From Salvia splendens (lineage: Eukaryota; Streptophyta; Magnoliopsida; Lamiales; Lamiaceae): a stretch of 64,000 bases of DNA. The notes under the pieces are model-generated. The model did no database searches, was not told where the DNA came from, and saw nothing but the letters and a program-made list of their open reading frames with translations. Of the stretch, positions 1-12,900 are shown in pieces. Within the stretch, counting starts at the first letter, position 1, and every line of letters starts with the position of its first letter. The position numbers and the translations under genes were made by a program. Location: NCBI RefSeq assembly GCF_004379255.2, contig NC_056038.1, positions 30,740,061-30,804,060 on the forward strand, given 5' to 3'.

Positions 1-691
1 AAGCAAAGTTACAAGTTTAGGTCGTTTGAGATTTGGTGATCTGTAGAACAACAAATGATTAGATAACGTTAACAAATAGTAAAAAGAAGCTACTTTACAA
101 TGCTTATGTGATAAAATCAAGAGAAATGTTCAAAACAACTCAAATATCTTCTCACGTCTACTACATTATACTCCATTCTTGAACTAAAAATAGTCCCATG
201 GGCAGGCAACTGAGTTTCAATGCTAAAGTAAAAGAGAAAAGGAGAAAAAATGTGTAAAATATGAAAAAAAGAAAAAAGTAGTATTTGAGAGAATCTTTTG
301 ATTTTTGGATGGACCATTTCTTATGGATGGATCAATTAAAATAAAAGATAAACTATTTTTCATGAACGGAGAAAATATGATCAATCGGGCAAATATAAGC
401 TAAATTGAAGTAGAACGATAAATTCAATAAAAAAATGATTCTTTCTATCTACTAGAATGATACCACTATATAAAATTTACTAAGGCGAAGCAATACACAG
501 ACTTTTCACACGCCAATACCTGTTGTTGGAATAAATAGCAAAAAAAATAAAAATTGATCAAATCCTATTTCAACAATTACTCTTGAACACAATGAACATA
601 AACACATTAAAATAAGGGCAAATTGTTGGAATAAACATGAATTTTGGTAAATTCACAACTTCGAAAATGAATGACAAAAGTATAATTTTAC
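1..691. other. AT-rich intergenic DNA, no gene seen
   Basis: I see no convincing coding region, RNA gene or complete transposon here. Short open frames are of random quality. The right edge abuts the F-box fragment, whose apparent splice donor at 691-690 (minus strand) means the last bases may be former intron. Confidence 0.5.
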
Positions 692-950
692 CGATCGGCG
701 ATGTAGTCCATGAGTGCATCGTCGCCGAACTACTGGATAGTGAGGTCGACCAACCGTCCTTGGCTACAATCCGCTGCGCAGCGACACATAGCATTGTATA
801 CGTCGTTGAAAAGCCCTTGCCTAGGGTTGGAGATATCGATGACTCCCACAAGACAGGATCCTTGGAAACTCTCAGCATCTCCTCCGCCCCCAGCCTCTGC
901 AGAATATTGGCCGTTACATCACCAGGCAGTTCAATCCACGGAGGCGGAGG
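692..950 (-). pseudogene. F-box (SKIP19-like F-box/LRR) gene fragment
   Basis: Read on the minus strand, the segment begins with a run of prolines and then WIELPGDVTANILQRLGAEE, the typical start of a plant F-box of the SKIP19-like F-box/LRR group. A second block in another frame (VIDISNPRQGLF, then FGDDALMDYIADR) matches the part that follows the F-box in that group. The middle of the F-box (the Ser/Ala-Gln...Cys...Trp region) is missing, there is a frameshift near 845, and an in-frame stop precedes FGDDAL. The last codon runs into a GTAAAA donor-like sequence, so this looks like one exon of a former gene. Intact family members are E3-ligase substrate adaptors; this copy cannot make one. The family assignment is from memory of the motif, not a search. 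Confidence 0.6.
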
Positions 951-977
951 AGAGACTGAGGCGATGGATTAAAGTTC

Positions 978-1500
978 CGATTTTTGGTAAGAGACACTTT
1001 TGTACCTTCGATTTTTGCCATAAAAACACCACATAGTCGACGATTCACAGTTTTGTACCAACCAATTTCATGCTTTGCACAAATATTTGTTCGATTTTTT
1101 CTATAAATCATGAATTGGTGTTCATTTGTTTTAGTTTTCTGACCATTAATGAAGTTTTTAGTTGATTACTAATTTATATTTGTGTTTTGTTCGATTTTGT
1201 TGAGGAAAACTTACTGATTTTGGGTTGCGGTTGACTGTCAGTGGTTTGAATATAGTACTAATCAATCTTGTACTAAACGATTTCACGATTTTGCACAAAC
1301 GTTTGTTTGATATTTGTTGTAATTCATGAAATGGTGTTCATTTGTTTTATAATTCTATCCATTATTAAATTTTTTAGTTGATTACTGTTTATATTAGTGT
1401 TTTGATCGATTTTGTTGAGAAAATCTTACTGATTTTGGAATGTGGTTGACGGACAGTGGTTTGAATAGCCAATATACAAAGATATGTCGAAGAGAGGGAG
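978..1500. repeat. imperfect tandem duplication, about 214-bp unit
   Basis: Two adjacent diverged copies of one unit are visible. Landmarks recur about 214 bp apart: a block with TTTGCACAAA and TGTTCATTTGTTTTA (about 1073-1135, again 1294-1350), then CTTACTGATTTTGG and CAGTGGTTTGAATA (about 1210-1250, again 1427-1468). No protein is encoded. It lies left of the FRS/MULE-like pseudogene and could be subterminal repeat of that element, which is inference. Confidence 0.6.
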
Positions 1501-1734
1501 ACCTTTTAAGAGCCAACCCTCCCAAAATGCAGGTGAGTAATGGCTTGGTGTCCTGTTTTTTATGCAGAATATCCTTATTTTGCCTATGTATTTTTCGTTT
1601 GCTTATACATTTTGGTAGGCAGAGGTGTTCATTATGTTGGTTTTAAAACCTACATGTATCGTTTTCGTAGAATTTTCTGTCCAACATGGTTGTGGTGCTG
1701 TAATTGCTTAATTGATGTTATCTCATGCGTACAT

Positions 1735-2130
1735 TGATTGATTTAGTACCTTTTATAAGAGACATTATGTATACCCTCTTATACATTATTCATATAATTC
1801 TTGTAATAGAGTGGATGTTGTATTCAACTGGGCATTATTTGCTTCATGTTGTACATTATTTATTCAATTGTATGCATTACATTAGATTAATGTGACACAT
1901 TATTGATTCTGCCGATTTAAATTCTGTATTGATGTCTTGTTTTGCACATCACCGAAGCAGCAAAAGGTGAATCTGGTATGTGTATTCATACAGTAGTTGT
2001 ACATTATTGTAGACATGTGTTCACATTATTTTTAATACTTCTCTGCATTATTTGCGTGCTTGTGTACAGTATGTATCAAATATTTTGCATTACATTATAA
2101 TCATGTGATACATTATTGAAACCGTCGAAT
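1735..2130. repeat. cluster of short ACATTA/ATTATT motifs
   Basis: About ten close variants of a 7-9 base motif (GTACATTATT, CACATTATT, GCATTACATTA and similar) occur in under 400 bp, directly after the 3' end of the FRS-like pseudogene. The same motif is dense on the other side of that pseudogene (3960-4345) and, reverse-complemented, in its intron (3039-3181). No gene is visible in the stretch. Transposase-binding subterminal repeats are one possible meaning; simple AT-rich drift is the other. Confidence 0.4.
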
Positions 2131-3944
2131 TTAATTCCTTGCTTGTTGGAAAGCAGCGAAGCAGCCTAGGATGGACTTCGAGGAAGCTGTAGACGATGTT
2201 ATACCTATAGCTTTAGCACAGAAGTACGAATTGCGATTGTTGTCCCCAAGTTTGTAGGTGTCAACCATATCTGTAGATGAAAAACCCAAAACGCAGCATC
2301 TGTCATTACCCTCAACAATTTCCTCTTGTATTTTCTTGAACATACTATCGGTGTACATCGTCGAAGCATGTTTCTCAAATGGCAAGGTAGTGGCCAATAT
2401 GGGCAGGGCAGTTGCATCGTGGTAGTCCAACTTTGTTCTACTGTTTCGCTGAAATTCCATAGCATTGTTGAAATTCAAGTAGAATTCGGCGATGTTGGCG
2501 CGTGGCTTCAAAAAGTTTTTATAGAAGCTGTTCTCCGATTCAGATATCGAGGTAGTCCTAATCATCGACCCAAGTGGAAAATCTCTGAAGTACGCAGGTA
2601 TCCAGACATGCCTACAGTCGTACAAGGGGTTGAACCAGTCAATGTCTTCCAGGCCATAACGTTCCACTACTCCATTCCACTCTTCTTCGAATTTGTGGGG
2701 TTCAAGCAAGTCCGATCAGACACATGCATTGAATTCTTTCTTGAAATCTCTGTCCCTCAGTAACCACTAACCTGTTCGGAACTTTGATGGCTAACTTATG
2801 CATAATATGCCACATACACCATCTATGGCGAGTCCCGACAATAACCTCTTCAATAACTGATCTCATCTCCAAATCTTGATCTGTTACGATCGTCTTTAGA
2901 GCAACACCCATGCATTCAACGAAATGTTTAAATAACCAAGCAAAAGCCCATGTTTTGTTGCACACCAAACCAGCGGCGAAAGTTACAGGTCTTCCATGAT
3001 TGTCCTTTCCCGTGAATGGCGTGAAGATCATACAATACCTATGTATCAGAAGCACAGAAAAATGCATCATTACCTACGAATAATGTATAAGAGATGTGTT
3101 GTAATGCAGAGAGTAATGCACATATCCCAGTGTTGTAATGTAACCGTAAGTAATGCAGTTTAATAAGTAAATAATGTATACCTGTTTGGGTTGTAGGTAG
3201 AGTCAAACGCCACAATATCACCAAACATATGGTAATTCGTCTTCATCAAACCATCGCACCAAAACAGAGCAACCAACTGGTTAATAGCATTAACCTCATA
3301 GTGATATGTGAACGCCTCGGACAGTTCCTTCTTCTTAGCCATATCATCCAACACCATTTGTACGTCTAGCCATGTGCGTATGCTTTGATGTCTCGAGAAG
3401 CGTTCCTGATATCCCCGACATTGCAACCAACAAGATCAAAACCATCGAGAATTTCCTTCAACACCTTGAAGGTAAGTGTGGGGCCTATATTAGCCTTCGA
3501 ACAATCAAGAATGAATTTGTGATGTACATCATCCAACTTTCGATTAAGTGACATAAACTGCTGATGCTGAACCTCAACCATATAATTGTTATGAACCTCA
3601 TTGAACTCCTGAATAATATAACCTGGAAGACCTCCTTCAGGGAAGAACTTGAACAATATGCTCGCTTTACAACGACAACGCTTGGATAACCGTCTGCGTT
3701 TCATAGAAAATCCAGAACGTGCATTCATTTGGTCATCCTCATTTGTCTTCTTGATGTCTTCCCTACTGCATACAACATGATACAAAGTAGTAACACCGTC
3801 CGTCTTCCTTATTCCTTGTTTGCGCATATCAAATCCAACAGCGCGTGCATACACATCGTAAAATGCAAAAGCAAAATCTAGTGATTGGAACTTTTGACCG
3901 ACGACGGGCTTCAATTCTGGAGAACACTCAAGTATAACCAACAC
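2131..3944 (-). pseudogene. FAR1/FRS-type (MULE-transposase-related) pseudogene
   Basis: On the minus strand the order is: FAR1 DNA-binding domain (3944 to about 3690; FAFYDVYARAVGFDMRK, then VCSRE and an R/K-rich CRCKA block), a linker, and the MULE transposase domain (FDSTYNPN, then FTGKDNHGRPVTFAAGL, FAWLFKHFVECMG, TDQDLEM, HRWCMWHI), then the EPHKFEEEWN region and a C-terminal part ending at 2131. An intron is clear at 3039-3181: the donor after CCCAAACAG and the acceptor CATAG restore the NPNRYC junction. Frameshifts near 3370 and 2710 break the frame, so it is not functional as written. Intact relatives are FAR1-related transcription factors derived from Mutator transposases, or the transposases themselves; I cannot tell which this was. 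Tandem repeats lie on both sides. Confidence 0.85.
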
Positions 3945-3960
3945 TGTATAAAATCACAAC

Positions 3961-4518
3961 AACAATGGCTCAGAAAAAATATACATTACAGAACACAAAT
4001 CGTCCATTATTGAGTACATAAAATACATTACACTGAAATATTTGTACATTATATGTATCAGTTAAAACGATTCCTTAGATGAAAGGATATCTAAACCCTA
4101 AAGGAATGACTGAAACTCATGGACTTTGGCGACGTTGTGTTACTTACTCCATACTACACCCTAGCCCCATAGATTTCTAAACTCTAGGGGATTAAATTAA
4201 AACTTGCGACATACAATCACACACTGTTGTAAAACTTGCGACATACAAGAAAAATGGCTCAGCAGAATTTACATTACAAAACACACATATCGTCCATTAC
4301 TCAGTTCATAAAATACATTACACTGAAAATTTTGTACATTATATTCATCGGTTAAAACTACTCCCTGACAGAGATGATATCTAAACCCTAGAGGAATGAC
4401 TGAAACTCGTGGTCTTTGGCGACGTTGTGTTAGTTACTCCGTACAACACCCTAGCCCCAAAGATTTCTAAACCCTAGGGGAATAAGTTTGAACTTGCGAC
4501 ATACAACCAAACACTGTC
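3961..4518. repeat. two tandem copies of an approx. 287-bp unit
   Basis: Copy 1 (about 3964-4225) and copy 2 (about 4251-4512) share the same ordered landmarks: AATGGCTCAG, ACATTACA, CGTCCATTA, ATAAAATACATTACACTG, TCTAAACCCTA, GGCGACGTTGTGTTA, CACCCTAGCCCC and ACTTGCGACATACAA. Differences are scattered, so the duplication is not recent. There is no coding potential. The position just upstream of the FRS-like pseudogene suggests repeated promoter or subterminal DNA of a transposon. Confidence 0.8.
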
Positions 4519-5164
4519 AATGTTAAACTACTCATCAAGATTGTATAACATAACCAAACAAAAGATACCGTAAGTTTCTGCAATGAACGATAACTCCAAC
4601 AAATAGGTATTTAGGTGAACAAATCAGATTCATACTGAGTAAAGTAAAAAATAAAATTACATTCTTCCATTGTTGAAGAAAACGCAAACAATAAACCAGT
4701 GATCCAACAAGTTGCGATTTTTAACAAGGATAAAAAAATGAAAAAAGTATAGAGAGAATGGATTCAGAAGCGCTCGTCTTCAACGAAGAATGTCTTCAAC
4801 GTAGAAAAAAAGATGAAAGATTAGAGAGAGGAAATATTGTATCGTGTAATCTGTAGAGAAACTGTCGTAATATTTGATAGAGATAATCAAGGAACTTACC
4901 ATAACCAACTGATTTGTGTATACCAACAACACCCTTTTCGGTTTTTTTATTAATTTAATTAAATACAAGTGGCACTATTTTTTGCCATTAGAACTTCAAA
5001 TTGCGGGGCTGAGATTTAAGGAGAAAGTTGAACAAAAATTAGAAAATGGATATAAATACATCCCCTTATTGTTAATATTACATTTAAGTTTTAGTAGTAG
5101 TGCACGATCAATTTTATTTTTCTGAAACTAATTTTGAATTGTGAAATAATTTTATAAAATGATA
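4519..5164. other. intergenic, nothing recognised
   Basis: AT-rich sequence with short open frames that match no family I know. Confidence 0.4.
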
Positions 5165-5447
5165 CTCCTCCGTATTCAAAAAATAGAAACATTTGAAACG
5201 GCACGGGTTTAAATGCACAATTGGTAAAGTAAGTGAGAAAAATTGGTAACGTAAGAGAAAAGAAAAGAAAAATGAGTAAAGTAAGAGAGAGGAAGAGAAA
5301 AAGTAAGAGAGAGGAAAAGAAAAAGTAGTGAAAGTAGAATTAGTGGATTGTGGGGCACATGTCCTAAAATAGAAAGATTCTAAAGTTTCTATTTTTTAGG
5401 AACGACCCAAAATGGAAATAGTTGTTATTTTTAAAAAGCGGAGGGAG
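5165..5447. mobile_element. Stowaway-like MITE
   Basis: Bounded by TA dinucleotides (5163-5164 and 5448-5449), with inverted ends of CTCCTCCGTATTC... and ...GAAATAG/GCGGAGGGAG type. Size (283 bp), the CTCC(T)CCGT end and the TA target site fit the Tc1/mariner-derived Stowaway-like MITEs common in eudicots. No ORF. Confidence 0.75.
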
Positions 5448-5449
5448 TA

Positions 5450-6943
5450 ATTTATATCATTATGACATTATACACAATCTAAAATCATAAATGTATACAA
5501 ATTGGAGGAGGAATAAGATGTGATAATGCAACTTATTATTAAATTTGTATAAAATTGAACGATACGAATAGGCACGTTTAGGATTTGGGTCCTTATAGGG
5601 TCGACTCAATAAGAACCCGAAGGTAACGGGTCAGGTTGGGTCGGATTTGAGTTATTCGTTAAGAAAAAAATAATTATTTTATTGATTAAAAATATTAAAC
5701 TTTAATATTACCTATTTTTATTAATTAAAAAATATTGTACTTTAATAATTAATTAAAAATTGTATCCTTTAATTTTATTAATTACCCAATCCACATAATT
5801 TTGATAGCCTTAATGAAAAATTTAAGAAACATGTTATTTTTTAATTTTTCTAATTTTGAAATATCGTAGTATCATTTTATTGAATTTGATCAAACATCAT
5901 GTAATTAATTAATTAATTAATAATACAATTAAATATATGAAGTCAATATCTATGGATTACAGATCCCTACTAATTAAACTCATTAGCATTATTGTTCCTC
6001 CATTCAAATATATTACTCCCTACTTCCTTGAAAAATATAAATATTTGGTTTAACATGAGTTTTAATGCATAATTGGTAAAATAAGAGAGATAAATAGAAA
6101 AAAAAAATTTAAAATATTGTTAGTGGAGAATGAGTTTCATCTCATCAAATAATTTTTTTTTCAAAATTAGAATGTTCATACTTTACATGGATACTAAAAA
6201 AGAAAAAGTTCATACTTTTGATAGACGGATGGAATAATAGTTTTCTAATTCTCATAAATTAAATTCATTAATCATGTCTAAACATAAACAAAAGTCCATT
6301 TAATTCTGGAATTGATTTTGATTGCTGTTGAAATATGCTATCTACTACTCTTATGATTTTGATTGTTGTTGAAACTTGATAGGATTTTCTTTTGTGGAAA
6401 AGCATCAAGAATTATGCCACCGTTAGAGTAATATATTATCCGCTTTAGATTAATCCAGTCATGGTTTTGTTTTTAAAACACAAACCAAGAGGCTTCAGAC
6501 TGATGTGAGATAGTTTGCAGAATTAAAAGAATAAATTGGTACGAAAAGAAAATCCAACGCCTTGATTGAATGAGAACGATAGAGAAACATGGGTTCGATG
6601 AGTTATCGCAATAATGAGATTGCAGAAATATAACATCTGGATTTGTCCTAATTTCACTACTAAAAAGCAACTCCTCAATAATCGAACTATTTAGCTTCTG
6701 TAAAACTAATTACAGAAATATAACATCTGGATTTTGCCCAACAAACCACATACCACAGTAACATCAAAGCCACTTGTTAAAATACAATTTTTTTTTCAAG
6801 GGAAAAAAAGAAGAGAAAGAAATGCAGCAGCATATACTTCCAAGACTACAAGGATGTGAAGAGCAACAAGCAGCAGCTCAGACATACCCGTTGAGAAAAC
6901 CGTAGAATACCTCAGTTATCAACATTTTGTGTTGACTCTAACC
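5450..6943. other. AT-rich intergenic and 3' flank of the SRF gene
   Basis: No gene is seen apart from the MITE at 6016-6234. The right-hand part (about 6720-6943) lies just beyond the SRF stop codon and should include its 3' UTR. No polyadenylation site is singled out. Confidence 0.4.
6016..6234. mobile_element. degenerate Stowaway-like MITE
   Basis: The left end CTCCCTACTTCCTTGAAAAA and the right end TTGATAGACGGATGGAA are diverged forms of the CTCCCTCCGT-type terminus. TA occurs at both borders. About 219 bp, non-coding, more decayed than other copies here. Confidence 0.6.
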
Positions 6944-9900
6944 TCATGGGTTGGGATGTCTCTGTATAATGCTTACGAGTTTTTGCACGATCTCTGACAT
7001 CGGTGGCCTAAACTCGGGCTCAGGCTGTCCCACAAAAATAACATCATCAGAATAAGCCAATCTATGATATAATGTCAACTGATGCAGCTGAAAATAAGAA
7101 GGAAAGTAGCACCTGAATACATAGCGAGATTATATCTGCAACCCGTGATAAGGACTTGGACGGATAAGCGCCCTTCAGGGAGGGATCGACCATTCTGGAT
7201 AACGCGTCTATATCATAAAGCTGCGTGAATGCCCATCTAACCAGATATTGCTCTCCCCGGGGACGTGACCTGAGTTGTTAGTACATGCTTGGTGTCAGTT
7301 TAACACATTTTTTCACTGTAAATATCATATTTAACACATCCTTTTGATGTTTTAATGACCTGTCATACGCTTTTCGCCCTGTTAAAAGCCGCAACATCAC
7401 AACTCCGAAGCTGTATACATCGCTTTGGTAAGAATAACTTCCAAAGTCGAGCTCTGGAGCGCCATATCCAGAATTTTGCAGCTAAGAAAGGACTAATGTC
7501 AGCTGGAGTTGAAGAAGTTGCAAAATAAAAGTATCAATTTTTTTAACATGAGATTACCTGAACAACGGAATTGGCCGGCATAAGAGAAGACAAACCACAG
7601 TCCGAAACTTTTACAGAGAGATCGTCACTGAGCAGCAGGTTGCAGGACTTGAAGGTGCGGTGCATGATGGGTGGCTGGTGTGTCTCGTGCAAATATCTTC
7701 AAAGTGACATGAAATAGTCAATCTCCTAGTAATAGTACTCTAGAATTGACTGAAATTTAATTAAGAATTTAAGATGGAAGCAAATATAGAAAATAAAAGA
7801 ACATAAATGGGTGAGTTTTTGCAATTACTGTTGCAGATTCTGTGTAGCACCAAATCCAACTGATTGGAAAGAACCACATAATAAAATGACAATGAAATTT
7901 CTCTGATGGACATACATAACAAAATGACAACGAAATTTTTCTGTGGACATACTCTAGGGCTTTGGCAGCTTGAAGCGCTAGAATCATGCGAGTGTTCCAC
8001 GAGAGCTTTTTGTTGATCTCGTCATCCAAATTTAGTGCTTCATCGAGTGTCCCGTTGCCACAGTAGTTGTAGACAAGAAGGCGCTCTCCATGCTCAAGGC
8101 AATAACCTACAAGTTCAACAATATTTGCATGCCGAAGTTTAGAGATACTTGACACCAGTTCAAGGAACTCTTGGTCACTTAGATGCGCTGATGCAGCCTT
8201 ATCCAGCTTCTTCACTGCTAGAACCTAGTGATGAAGAGAAGATTCTCAGTGAGACAGACCATATGGATAGACGAAAGATAGAAACAGCTGAAACAGGGAT
8301 GCATAGTAGATGATTCATATGTGGTTAGCTCACCTATTGCTTCACATATAGCATGAATGATAACAATCAAGGCAGTTAAAATACTAAACCATTACTATGC
8401 AGCATACGTTTTCATATAAACAGAAACAAAAGATGCATTACTATCTGATACGGCAGGGGCGTGGAGGGTCTACCGCCGAGGAAATCGGGGGGTGGTTTGG
8501 CCAGCAGAGAAGAGTGAGGAAGCAGGCGAGAAGAATAAGGAAGCAAGCGCGGCAGACACGGCCTGCGGAGGAAAATAAGGAGGAAATCAAAGGAAACGGG
8601 AAGCGGCTAGTTGTTAAGTTTGTTCCTATTTTAGTGTGATTCAATTATTTCCTGTTATGTCCATAGTCTATAAATATGGAGACTCTAGTCAGATTAATGA
8701 TCGAGTAGTGATCATTTGTATTGGACGACAGATTGTCGTAGGCCTCCGTAGTGAGGATTGTCTTTCGGTTCTTGAATTCTATCAATAAAGTCCGCAAATT
8801 TCCCTACAAACAATATTGTGAGTGTGCGTGCGTGTGGAGGGTACAATCAAAGGGGTACAACTGCCCAGCTCAATCGTGCTGCCTTTACTCCGCTAACAAT
8901 TGGTGCGGTGAACGATGGTGAACTCTCGAGGTGATTCTCGCCTTGACGCAGTGGAGAAGGCAAACGAGGAACTCAACGAACGGGTCACATCATTGGAGTC
9001 CAAGCTCGACTCCTTGTTGGTCGAAATGCGCACGGGATTCGCGTCCCTCACCCCCGGTACCAAAGTCCCTCCGGAGGACGGGGCTTCTTCCGAGCACCGG
9101 GAATCAAATTCGATTTCAACTGGCAACAATCCCCCATCCCCTATGCCGACGTTTGACGGCACCGACGCCCTCGCATGGCTGGCACGGGCGGAGCAATACT
9201 TCCTGATTTCGGATACGGCGCCCGAGAAGCGGGTGGGCGTAGCCATGGTGGCGTTGGCTGGCGCCGCCCTCCCCTGGTATCAGCTTCTGCGGAGACGGAA
9301 TCCAGACCTCTCCTGGGCCCGGTTTGCTCGCGAGTTGATGAAACGTTTCGGGGGAAATGGGGCCCTGGACGAATACGAGGCTTTTGCAGCAGTCCGGCAC
9401 ACGGGCTCCCTCGCAGAATATGTAGCAGCATTCGAGGCACGCCTCGCTCAGGTACCGGATATAGCCTGCCACCAGTACCTCGGATTTTTCATGGCGGCCC
9501 TCCGCCCGGAGGTGCGCCTCCAGATGAAGGCTGCAAAGATCACATCATATGAAGATGCAGTAGAGTTGGCACTGGACATAGATGTGCTCGCATCACAGCA
9601 TCCTCAGAGGACAGCCCCTGCCCCCTCCCACACGGGGTCGCAGCCCTACACCGGGCAACAGCGTCGCCCGTCGACCACCGGTTACTCAAGCGCGCCCTCT
9701 CAGCTCTCTTCCACAGGATCGTCCCGGCCAATGTCCAAACGCTTCCGGAATATCTCCCCGGAAGAATATAGGCGGCATATCGCGGCTGGCACCTGTGTCA
9801 AGTGCGGTCTCAAGTTTAGCCCGACTCACAAGTGCCCGCCCAAGACCCTCAATGTCCTCATCTGCGACGACGACGAGCTGCCAACAGAGGACCTGGAGCT

Positions 9901-12900
9901 AGAGGAGGAGCTGGAAGATGCGAATAAACCGGAACTCTCCGTTCTATCCCTACATGGCTTGGACACGGCAAATACCATGAAATTGTTCGGCCATGTGGGG
10001 CAGCAGCAGGTCAAGATTATGGTGGATAGCGGGGCAAACTACTGTTTCATCTCCGAGCAATGCGCCCAACAGCTCCAACTGCGGATCACCCCCAACGTCT
10101 CCCCTACTCAGTCGTTCTAGGGGACGGCTCCACACGGCGTGCGGCTGGAATCTGCAAAGGGGTCACAGTGACAATGGCAAACGAGGACTTCACCATATCT
10201 TGCTATGTATTTCCCCTTCGCAACATCGACATCATCTTGGGAGTGTCGTGGCTCGCCTCCCTGGGGTACGTCATGGTTAATTGGCAACATTCCTCGATGG
10301 ATTTCTCCATCCACGGCAGACCCGTGGCCCTCAAGGGGAATCCATCCCTCATGCGGCGGGCCTGCTCCACCGGGGACCTCCGTCGCCTGGAGGAAGGCGA
10401 CTGCGGATGGGTCCTCCACTCAATAGACGCCACGCCATCAGCCTCTCCTTTCGGCATCGACCCGACCCTAGCGACCGAAGCCGTGGACCAGTTACAGCAG
10501 CTGATCAGGCAATACCCCGAAATCACAGAATCCGCAACCGACCTACCGCCCCGCCGCCAGACAGACCACAGGATACCGCTTCTACCAGGTACGGAGCCCG
10601 TCTCCGTTCGTCCATATCGTTACAATCATCTACAGAAGGACGAAATGGAAAAGCTCGTCGCGGAAATGCTGGAGTCAGGCGTGATCCAGCCCAGCACAAG
10701 TCCATTTTCCAGCCCGGTACTCCTCGTTCGCAAGAAGGATGGCTCGTGGAGATTTTGCGTGGACTACCGGGAGTTGAACAAAGGACGGTCCCGGATAAAT
10801 ACCACCCATTCCGGTGATACAGGAGCTGTTGGATGAGCTACATGGGGCTCGATGGTTCAGCAAGATCGATTTAAAGGCGGGGTACCACCAAATCCGGGGT
10901 GGCGACCGAGGACGTCCCCAAAACCGCATTCCGAACCCACTCCGGCCATTACGAGTTCTTGGTAATGCCGTTCGGCCTCACCAACGCCCCGGCAACCTTC
11001 CAGAGCCTCATGAATGATATTTTCAGACCGGCATTGCGGAAGTACGTCTTTGGTTTTTTTCGACGATATCCTCGTCTACAGTACCTCGTGGCCCGACCAT
11101 CTGCACCACCTACACTTGGGTTTTTACGGCACTGCAGGCTCACTCCCTCGTGGTGAACGCAAAGAAGTGCCTCCTGGGCCGAGACAAGCGTCGAATACTT
11201 AGGCCACATCGTATCCCTCGAGGGCGTAAAGATGGACCCGGCCAAGATCTCAGCAGTCCTCCGCTGGCCCACCCCATCCTCGTTGAAGGGCGTGCGCGGG
11301 GTTCCTTGGCCCTAACCGGGGTATTACCGCCGTTTCATCCGGGACTACGGCAAAATTGCAGCGCCCCTCACGGATCTACTGAAAAAACCGCAGTCCGCGA
11401 CCCCGAAGCGACCATGGGCATGGCCACCGGCGGCAGCCATCGGCATTTGAGGCACTCAAGACGGCTCTGACGTCAGCCCCCCTCCTCAAAATGCCAGACT
11501 TTTCCAAGGATTTCGTGATCGAATGCGATGCCTCCGGCCGTGGCCTCGGAGCGGTTCTCATGCAAGATCGACAACCGATTGCTTATTTCAGCAAGACCCT
11601 GGCCGGCCGCTGGTTAGCCAAGTCCGCGTACGAGAAGGAGCTTATGGCTCTCGTCCTCGCCATTCATCATTGGCGGCCTTACTTGCTAGGCCGCAGGTTT
11701 GTGGTCCACACCGACCAACGCAGCTTGCGGCAACTCCTAGCCCACCCTTTGGCGACCCCGGCACAACAAAATTGGGCAGCGAAGCTGCTGGGCTACGACT
11801 TCACAATTGTCTATAAGGAGGGACGGTTGAACAGGGCGGCCGATGCCCTCTCCCGACAAACGACGAGCCATTGGAACTCTCGGTCCTGTCCCGTCCAGCG
11901 TGGCCGGAGTGGTCAACCGTCCAGAGCGACTTAGCCGCGGATCCCGCGCTCCGAGGCATCAGAACGGCCCTGGAGGCGGGCCAGCCAGCCGCCCGGCACT
12001 ACGAGCTGTTGCACGGCACCCTGTTCTACAAAGGGCGGATCGTCGTCCCTCCCCACTCACCATGGGTACCCAAGCTCCTCGCCGAGTTCCACGTGACCCC
12101 AACAGGGGGGCATTCGGGGGCATACCGTACCTATCGCCGGCTAGCCTCCAACGTCTATTGGCCAGGCATGATGAAGAGGGTCTCCCAGTTCGTCGCGGCA
12201 TGTGCGACGTGCCAGAGGCACAAGTCCGACACGAGATCGCCGGCGGGCTTGCTGCAGCCACTTCCGATTCCAGCTCGGGTTTGGGAAGATATAAGCATGG
12301 ATTTCATCTCGGGGTTACCTCGAGCCGGCGGGTTCGATTGCATCTTCGTCGTCGTCGACCGCCTGTCCAAGTATGGGCACTTCATCGGATTGCGACACCC
12401 CTTCACAGCCAGACAGGTAGCAGAGCTGTTTACCAATGAGGTTGTTCGCCTCCACGGCATACCCCGGTCCATCGTATCCGATCGCGACCCCCATATTCTT
12501 GAGCTCATTCTGGAAGGAGCTTTTCCGCGCCACGGGAACTAAACTAAAGATGAGCTCCGCGTATCACCCGGAAACAGACGGCCAAACCGAGGTACTTAAC
12601 AGATGTTTGCAAACGTACTTACGTTGTTTCTCGTCGGACCGGCCGAAGCAATGGAATAAATGGCTTGCTTGGGCGGAGTACTGCTACAACACCAGCGTTC
12701 ACTCTGCCTCGGGGATGACGCCATTCGAAGTGGTCTACGGGCGACCCCCCCTACCTTGCACTCGTTCATTCCCGGAGAGATTCGAGCGCAGGCAGTAGTC
12801 GACACCCTTCGCATCCGCGACGAAGTGCTTGGAATTATTACGTCATCACCTCCGGCGAGCACAGGACCGAATGACTGCCTCAGCCAACAAGAAGCGGCGG

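Noticed and set aside
637..1036. Plus-strand frames of 108-111 codons
   Set aside because: Antisense to the F-box fragment, which has family motifs on the minus strand.
7769..7952. Continuation of the kinase frame past 7953
   Set aside because: The frame simply reads into the intron. A GTATGT donor at 7952 and the downstream exon at 7696 restore the conserved LEYLHE sequence.
8397..8644. Open frames of 67-80 codons in the LTRs at 8446 and 13358
   Set aside because: They occur in both LTRs on both strands by composition. No protein family; LTR function explains the sequence.
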